From JAHIZC01 sp043813305 (GTDB lineage Bacteria > Omnitrophota > Gorgyraeia > Gygaellales > Profunditerraquicolaceae), in contig JBDRLC010000060.1 in assembly GCA_043813305.1 (NCBI GenBank), positions 1 through 10,791 on the forward strand: a DNA stretch of 10,791 bases, read 5' to 3'. The notes below the pieces were generated by a model. That model was not told the origin of the DNA, did no database searches, and worked only from the letters and a program-made list of their open reading frames with translations. Below are positions 6,190-10,791 of this stretch, piece by piece. The position numbers and the translations under genes are program-made. Position 1 is the stretch's first letter; every line of letters begins with the position of its first letter.

Positions 6190-7065
6190 ATGCGTATACA
6201 AAAACACACCTCTTTAATAATCTTAAAACTCTATACAGAAACTCTCTCTATTCTGAAGAAATACCCTCTAATTTATTGTCCGTTTCTGATTCTTGCGTTA
6301 TTGGAAGGGGTAGTTCTATTGTTGGTTATCGCTATACCCAGAGAGCCGTTGATTGGATTGTTTGGCCCTCCGATAAGGGTATTTTTGGGTGAGAATTTTC
6401 TACATTACCCTATTAACTTCTACTTATTGCCAAAGTTATTCAGTTCAGCGCAATTCTTTTTAGTTATAGTATTAGGTTCATTGTTTAGCGCAACGGTTAT
6501 TTCTATGATTGGCACGATCCAAAGTAAAGAGAAGTTAAATTTTAAGATATCTGCTATCGCTGCTTTCAAAAGATATATTTCTTTAGTCGCAGTTACATTT
6601 ACGGTGATGTTTTTATTCCGTTGTACTGTGAAATTGGCAGTTTTTTTATTGACTAAATACTTTCTCACAGGGCGCACGCACCTTCTATTTCTTGATGAAC
6701 GTTTTTGGATGGGGCCAATATTATTGTTTATAAATTTTGCCTCTGCTATTTTTCTGCAGGCGCTTTTTGTTTATGCTATACCGATATTGATTATCGAAAG
6801 AGAAAGTTTTTTTAGGTCTTTAACCAGGGCAGCAATTTTATTCAGGAAGCTAATTATCCCGACTCTTATCTTAGTAGGACTGCCGATGCTTACTTATCTT
6901 CCGATATTAATCCTCCAGTTCAACAAGGGGTACCTGATAAACAGTGTTTTTCCAGAGTCCATTGTTCTGGTTACGTTGGTCGGTATGCTGCTTACTACTA
7001 TGGTAATTGATCCGCTAGTCACTATTTCGACAGCCTTATTTTATTTATCGAAAAGAAAGCAATAA
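6190..7065 (+). CDS. Six-helix integral membrane protein of unknown function
   Basis: The 291-residue product is very hydrophobic, with about six membrane helices near residues 26-49, 86-108, 129-154, 174-202, 220-243 and 257-284, and no long soluble domain. A stretch after helix 4 (IIERESFFRSLTRAAILFRK) resembles the amphipathic segment in DUF975-like and GDPD membrane-domain families (poorly characterised inner-membrane proteins), but I do not recognise a specific family with certainty. No catalytic motif is visible. The ATG at 6190 has no clear ribosome site; it is about 36 bases from the predicted transcript start, and an ATG at 6164 is out of frame. The gene leads an operon and its TAA overlaps the next ATG by one base (TAATG), so it is probably coupled to the lipoprotein. 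Confidence 0.85.
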   Translation: MRIQKHTSLIILKLYTETLSILKKYPLIYCPFLILALLEGVVLLLVIAIPREPLIGLFGPPIRVFLGENFLHYPINFYLLPKLFSSAQFFLVIVLGSLFSATVISMIGTIQSKEKLNFKISAIAAFKRYISLVAVTFTVMFLFRCTVKLAVFLLTKYFLTGRTHLLFLDERFWMGPILLFINFASAIFLQALFVYAIPILIIERESFFRSLTRAAILFRKLIIPTLILVGLPMLTYLPILILQFNKGYLINSVFPESIVLVTLVGMLLTTMVIDPLVTISTALFYLSKRKQ

Positions 7066-7901
7066 TGCATAAGATCCTGTTTAGAATAATTTCTATATTT
7101 ATTATACTTAGTTTTTACGGATGCTCCGTTGATCAATATGCTATAGAGAAGGAGTACTGGAGAATACAGAAGGGGGCTGAAGCGATATTCAAAAATCCCT
7201 ATGCCACGCCACCGTTTGAATTCCAGAGGATAGTTAAGTCATTGGATGAGTTTAGCAATAAATATCCTGATAATTCTCTCTCTGTAGATGCTAAATTCAA
7301 GATCGCCCGTCTATACTTGCTAAAAAAGCAATACGCCGAAGCACGGTCACGGATAGAGCAGGTAATGGATTTCTATCAAGATTCAGAAGCAGTACAATCG
7401 CAAGCATTGTTTTTAATCGGTAGTTCCTATGAATTAGAGGAGGAGTGGGGATTAGCGTTAAAGCAGTACAGGAGGATTATTAAGGAATACCCGTTGACGA
7501 TCAAGGGTTTTGATATGCCTCTCTACATAGCGCATCACTATAAGCTTAAGCAGCAGCCGCAGAAAATGATTTCGGAATACAATAATGCGATCAGGCATTA
7601 TACGGTACTGGCAGAAGAATATCAGGATTCAGCTTTAGGTTTTCGCGCCTATGACCTGGTGGCTCGCTGTTACATTGCATTGGGTCAGTGGGATAAAGCA
7701 ATAGAGAGCTTTAATAAAATAATTGATATATTCAAAGGAGAAGAAGGCCTGGATAGCGTCTATCTTAATATCGCTTTGATTTATAGAGATAAATTAAAAG
7801 ATATACCCCGGGCCAAGGCCGTATTAAAGGGGATGATTAGAGATTATCCTAAAAGTAAATTAAAAAAAACAGCCTCAAAAATAATCAAGGAGATGGAGTA
7901 A
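7065..7901 (+). CDS. TPR-repeat lipoprotein (BamD/YbgF-like architecture)
   Basis: The 278-residue product has a signal peptide with a lipobox-like SFYGC, Cys at 20; Phe at -3 is less usual than Leu. The rest is helical, with several tetratricopeptide-like units (about residues 73-265), such as AKFKIARLYLLKKQYAEAR, ALFLIGSSYELEEEWGLAL, DLVARCYIALGQWDKAIESF and NIALIYRDKLKDIPRAK, each closing with a helix ending near YP. This is the layout of envelope lipoproteins that scaffold protein complexes (BamD, YbgF/CpoB); it is not close enough to name. PrsT, the TPR lipoprotein of PEP-CTERM systems, is much longer. The start overlaps the upstream stop by one base, and the next gene begins 8 bases after the TAA. 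It is probably periplasm-facing and may work with the membrane protein before it. Confidence 0.85.
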   Translation: MHKILFRIISIFIILSFYGCSVDQYAIEKEYWRIQKGAEAIFKNPYATPPFEFQRIVKSLDEFSNKYPDNSLSVDAKFKIARLYLLKKQYAEARSRIEQVMDFYQDSEAVQSQALFLIGSSYELEEEWGLALKQYRRIIKEYPLTIKGFDMPLYIAHHYKLKQQPQKMISEYNNAIRHYTVLAEEYQDSALGFRAYDLVARCYIALGQWDKAIESFNKIIDIFKGEEGLDSVYLNIALIYRDKLKDIPRAKAVLKGMIRDYPKSKLKKTASKIIKEME

Positions 7902-7909
7902 TTTAGAAA

Positions 7910-9328
7910 ATGCGTAATTCAAAGAGTGACACTAAACCTCATATATTAGTAGTTGATGATGAGCCTTTGGTCAGGAGGTCCTTGAGCGAATTGTTAACTT
8001 TAGCCGGTTATGCCGTAAGTTCTGCCAATGACGGCAAAGAGGCATTGGATTTACTAAAGACCTATGAGGTGGATGTGGTGATCTGCGATATCAAGATGCC
8101 TAAGATAGATGGCCTTAAGTTTGTCAAGGAGATGAAGATTAGTTGTCCGGGTACGCCTGTAATCCTGATGACCGGATACGGGAGCGTAGAAAGCGCGGTG
8201 CAGGCGATGAAGAAAGGCGCTTACGACTATATCGCAAAGCCCGTTGTTGAGAGTGAGATCAAGATAATGATTGAGAGGATAATCAAGGAGCGTAAGCTTA
8301 CTGAGGAGAATATCAAACTTAAAGAGCAGCTTTCTAATAAGCAGAAGTACCGTTTCTATAATATCGTCGGAAAAGACGAAAAGATGCAGAAGATATATAA
8401 TCTGATCGAGGCAATCACTACTACGCGGGCGACGGTTCTGATTCACGGAGCGAGCGGTACGGGTAAGAGCCTAGTCGCTGAGGCGATACATCACTACAAT
8501 GAGCAGGAGAGGGGTAAACCGTTTGTCGAGGTCAGCTGTGGAGCTCTCACTGAGACATTACTTGAGAGCGAACTCTTCGGCCATGTCAAGGGTGCTTTTA
8601 CCGGTGCGATAAGGGATAAGATCGGCCGTTTTGAGTTGGCAGACGGAGGTTCGATATTTCTCGATGAGATTGATGCATTCAGCCCGGCCTTGCAAGTGAA
8701 GTTATTAAGAGTCTTGCAGGAGGGGGAGTTTGAGCGGGTAGGCGACACAAAGACTAGAAAAGGGGATGTTAGGGTAATTGCTGCTACTAATCAGGACCTC
8801 CAGGAGTTGATCGAGAAGGGGAAATTCCGTACTGATCTGTATTACCGTTTAAATATCATATCGATTGAATTACCGCTACTTAGGGAACGTAAAGGGGATA
8901 TACCTTTATTGGTTGATGAGTTTATCAGTAAGCATACCAAGCACCTGAAAAAGAAGATAGCATCTATCTCCAAAGAAGCAATCGCGATATTGCTGAATTA
9001 TGACTGGCCGGGTAATATCAGAGAGCTTGAGAATGTAATCGAGAGGGCGATAATTCTGAGTAAAGGCCCCTCTATAATCCCCGATGACCTCCCGGAATTC
9101 TTAGGCAGGAGGTTATTAGACCAGAAGACATTGAGTGTTAATGGTGAATTGAAATTAAAGAATGCTTTAGAGACTCCGGAAAGAGACTTGATCTTAAAGG
9201 CGCTTAATTCGGTTAATTGGAGTAGAAACGAAACCGCAAAGACCCTGGGTATAAACCGTACTACGCTTTATAAGAAGATGCAAAAATACGGGTTATTAAA
9301 AAATAAAAAAACCGATGCGAAAAAGTAG
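7910..9328 (+). CDS. NtrC-family sigma-54-dependent response regulator (REC-AAA+-Fis)
   Basis: This 472-residue protein is full length for the family. The receiver has acidic D16-D17, phospho-acceptor D60 (VVICDIKMP), switch T88 and K110. The AAA+ domain (about 150-390) has Walker A GASGTGKS (180-187), GAFTGA (228-233), which contacts sigma-54, Walker B IFLDE (D252, E253), sensor VRVIAATN, arginine region FRTDLYYRLN and WPGNIRELEN. A Fis-type HTH lies at about 424-463 (SRNETAKTLGINRTTLYKKM). It should hydrolyse ATP to open sigma-54 promoters from upstream sites when phosphorylated. Walker A is slightly off the common GESGTGKE. A GGAG at 7895-7898 may serve as ribosome site. No histidine kinase is in view. 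PrsR, which controls PEP-CTERM genes, has the same architecture, but equivalence is not shown. Confidence 0.95.
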   Translation: MRNSKSDTKPHILVVDDEPLVRRSLSELLTLAGYAVSSANDGKEALDLLKTYEVDVVICDIKMPKIDGLKFVKEMKISCPGTPVILMTGYGSVESAVQAMKKGAYDYIAKPVVESEIKIMIERIIKERKLTEENIKLKEQLSNKQKYRFYNIVGKDEKMQKIYNLIEAITTTRATVLIHGASGTGKSLVAEAIHHYNEQERGKPFVEVSCGALTETLLESELFGHVKGAFTGAIRDKIGRFELADGGSIFLDEIDAFSPALQVKLLRVLQEGEFERVGDTKTRKGDVRVIAATNQDLQELIEKGKFRTDLYYRLNIISIELPLLRERKGDIPLLVDEFISKHTKHLKKKIASISKEAIAILLNYDWPGNIRELENVIERAIILSKGPSIIPDDLPEFLGRRLLDQKTLSVNGELKLKNALETPERDLILKALNSVNWSRNETAKTLGINRTTLYKKMQKYGLLKNKKTDAKK

Positions 9329-10271
9329 TAATCCATTTAACCTAGATAAATGGCAGGAGATTCAAGATAGTTTCTCTGCTATAACCGGGGTAAGCCTGCA
9401 TACCGTGGATACTCAATGTCAGCCGGTAACAGAACCAAGTAGAGAGCCCAGGTTATGCCATGACATATTAAAACCTTCCCCTTTGAAGGCAAAGATTTGT
9501 GGATCCTGTCTTCCTACTTTTCTGGGAGGTAAGGGTGTGGTTGATAAAAATTTAAGTTTTGTTTGCGAGAATCTGGGGTTTACAAACTTTGCTACTCCTT
9601 TGACTACTTTAGAGAATAAAAATTGGGGGTATGTTATAGCCGGCCCGGTAGTTTTGGTAACAAGGAAGAGCAGGGAGGAGTATCAGGGGTTAGCAGAGGA
9701 GTTAGGCATTACTCTTGAAACACTTTGGAGCGCGATTTTAGAGATAAAGGTTGTCTCTTTCCACGGGATCCAGTCAATGCTGGAATTAATCCGGGATATG
9801 GGTACTTATACTATAAAGAAAGAAGCAGGGATAGCGCCTGATTCGCCCGGTTTAAAGAGGATCCTCGATGTATTATTAGATGTGGCATTTGAAGTTACTA
9901 GCGCAGACATCGGCTCAGTGATGTTTCTTGATAAGAACAGGGAGACCTTAAGTATCAAGGCATCCAGAGGAATCGATAGCGCAGTGGCGAATAACGCAAG
10001 GGTTAAATTAGGGCAGGGAATCTCTGGTGTAGCTGCTAGGGAAGGGGAGCCTTTTTTAATTGATGATAATTTACAGGATAACCGGATAAAAACATATCTG
10101 AACCGTCCGCATATTGCTTCTTCTATGATCCTGCCATTAAAATTAAAAAATCAGGTAATTGGCGTGATGAATCTAGGTGCCTCACGTGATTCGTCCGTAA
10201 GATTCACCCCCAATAATGTTAATGTGATGGATAGGCTTATTGATTTGGCAGCTGGGGTCTTGAAGGAATGA
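9315..10271 (+). CDS. PocR-GAF sensory protein without output domain
   Basis: The 318-residue protein begins with a PocR ligand-binding domain (about 8-165). It shows the typical DKWQEIQDSFSAITGVSL opening, four cysteines (C48, C62, C65, C84, with CGSC as a CxxC) and NLGFTNFATPL and WGYVIAGPV strands. A GAF domain follows (about 184-317): SADIGSVMFLD, LGQGISGVAARE, PFLIDDN and SMILPLKLKNQVIGVMNLGA. No kinase, HTH, GGDEF or AAA+ domain is present, so it must signal through a partner. It overlaps the activator gene by 14 bases and has no clear ribosome site, suggesting translational coupling and a shared function, perhaps as a redox or small-molecule input to the activator. PocR in Salmonella responds to 1,2-propanediol; the ligand here is unknown. 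Its TGA directly abuts the stop of the opposing rpoN. Confidence 0.85.
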   Translation: MRKSSNPFNLDKWQEIQDSFSAITGVSLHTVDTQCQPVTEPSREPRLCHDILKPSPLKAKICGSCLPTFLGGKGVVDKNLSFVCENLGFTNFATPLTTLENKNWGYVIAGPVVLVTRKSREEYQGLAEELGITLETLWSAILEIKVVSFHGIQSMLELIRDMGTYTIKKEAGIAPDSPGLKRILDVLLDVAFEVTSADIGSVMFLDKNRETLSIKASRGIDSAVANNARVKLGQGISGVAAREGEPFLIDDNLQDNRIKTYLNRPHIASSMILPLKLKNQVIGVMNLGASRDSSVRFTPNNVNVMDRLIDLAAGVLKE

Positions 10272-10791
10272 TTATCTTTCCCGCCTGAAACTCGAAGAAA
10301 GTATCTTTAATTCTTCCCTGTATTTAGCCACTGTACGCCTGGAGATCTTTAGATTTTTGTCCTTAGCTAAAATATCAGCGATTTCCTGATCGCTTAGAGG
10401 ATGTTTCTTATCTTCCTGTTCGATCAGTTCCTTGATCAGCCTTTTGATATGGGTAGAGGAGAGGGACTGGCCGTTTTGATCCTGAATACTACTTGAGAAA
10501 AACTGCTTTAAGGCGACTACTCCGTAAGGAAGCCCGACGTATTTATTCATGATCGCGCGGCAGACCGTAGATTCGTGAACTTGGAGTTTTTTAGCTAATT
10601 CCGTAAAAGTAAGCGGCTTAAGATGCGAAAGGTCATGCCTGATAGCTTCGCCTTGAATTTCCGTGATTGCATCTACGATCTTTCTTAAGGTCGCTTTTCT
10701 TCTAAACACCGCCCTCATTAAAGCAAGGGCGTTCTTTAATTTCTCGGTAAGGAAATCCTTAGTCCGGGAGTCGATTCCACTGTTTTTTAAC
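10272..10791 (-). CDS. rpoN: RNA polymerase sigma-54 factor, C-terminal part (5' end beyond window)
   Basis: Read on the - strand, the frame is open from the right edge to TAA at 10274-10272, giving 172 residues. An ATG at 10718 is internal: upstream codons encode KDFLTEKLKNALALM, part of the core-binding region. Then come the helix-turn-helix (LTFTELAKKLQVHESTVCRAI, NKYVGLPYG, LKQFFSSS) and the RpoN box SRRTVAKYRE, which reads the -24 element; usually it is ARRTVAKYRE. The protein ends 13 residues later, as normal for the family. It directs polymerase to -24/-12 promoters and needs an AAA+ activator such as the one encoded nearby. It converges on the PocR-GAF gene with no base between the two stop codons and no visible terminator. 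Confidence 0.95.
   Translation of the reverse strand, partial: LKNSGIDSRTKDFLTEKLKNALALMRAVFRRKATLRKIVDAITEIQGEAIRHDLSHLKPLTFTELAKKLQVHESTVCRAIMNKYVGLPYGVVALKQFFSSSIQDQNGQSLSSTHIKRLIKELIEQEDKKHPLSDQEIADILAKDKNLKISRRTVAKYREELKILSSSFRRER

Noticed and set aside
6164..6217. 17-codon open frame that could be a leader peptide before the membrane protein
   Set aside because: No ribosome site, no run of regulatory codons and no attenuator-like hairpins; it overlaps the real start out of frame.
6420..6677. Open frame of 85 codons on the - strand within the membrane protein
   Set aside because: The + strand frame has clear membrane helices and operon spacing; the antisense product is unremarkable.
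8054..8748. Open frames on the - strand opposite the sigma-54 activator
   Set aside because: They are antisense to conserved receiver and AAA+ motifs, and their translations show no recognisable domain.
1..10791. CRISPR arrays, tRNA/rRNA genes, insertion sequences, phage or toxin-antitoxin genes
   Set aside because: No spaced direct repeats, cloverleaf, transposase, integrase or small toxin-like gene was recognised on either strand.

Overview
The window looks like a Gram-negative chromosome with moderate-to-low GC. It carries a lipoprotein, a type II secretion (T2SS) component, a PEP-CTERM-like segment and a CFI-box C-terminus. Together with the large PKD/Ig-repeat surface protein, this mix suggests an uncultured PVC-group bacterium, plausibly Omnitrophota. 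That placement is inference from gene content, not from a marker gene.

Layout. (1) Positions 2-4773 form a + strand operon of three genes. The first encodes the C-terminal 1103 residues of a giant secreted protein (beta-helix end, three Ig-like repeats, four PKD domains, Gly-11 run, CFI-box C-terminus). The second is a GspC-like HR+PDZ protein whose ATG overlaps the first gene's stop by 4 bases. The third is a two-domain response regulator (receiver plus degenerate receiver). (2) Positions 4774-5141 are non-coding and hold a good sigma-54 (-24/-12) promoter. (3) Positions 5142-5993 encode an unusual protein: signal peptide, short linker, a near-canonical PEP-CTERM segment, then a complete bacterial sugar transferase. 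A strong intrinsic terminator follows. (4) A textbook sigma-70 promoter at 6119-6147 starts a tight four-gene operon (6190-10271): six-helix membrane protein, TPR lipoprotein, NtrC-family sigma-54 activator, and a PocR-GAF sensor with no output domain. (5) On the - strand, running off the right edge, is the C-terminal third of rpoN (sigma-54). It converges on the operon with no intergenic base.

How the parts may work together. The right half holds the sigma factor, an enhancer-binding activator and a candidate sensor, and the nearest sigma-54 promoter drives the PEP-CTERM/sugar-transferase gene. In well-studied PEP-CTERM bacteria, exopolysaccharide and PEP-CTERM genes are controlled by RpoN with an NtrC-type regulator (PrsR). 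A comparable envelope-polysaccharide circuit is therefore a reasonable, untested reading. The left operon links a CFI-box surface protein to a type II secretion component and a regulator, suggesting a second, separate envelope export and sorting unit.
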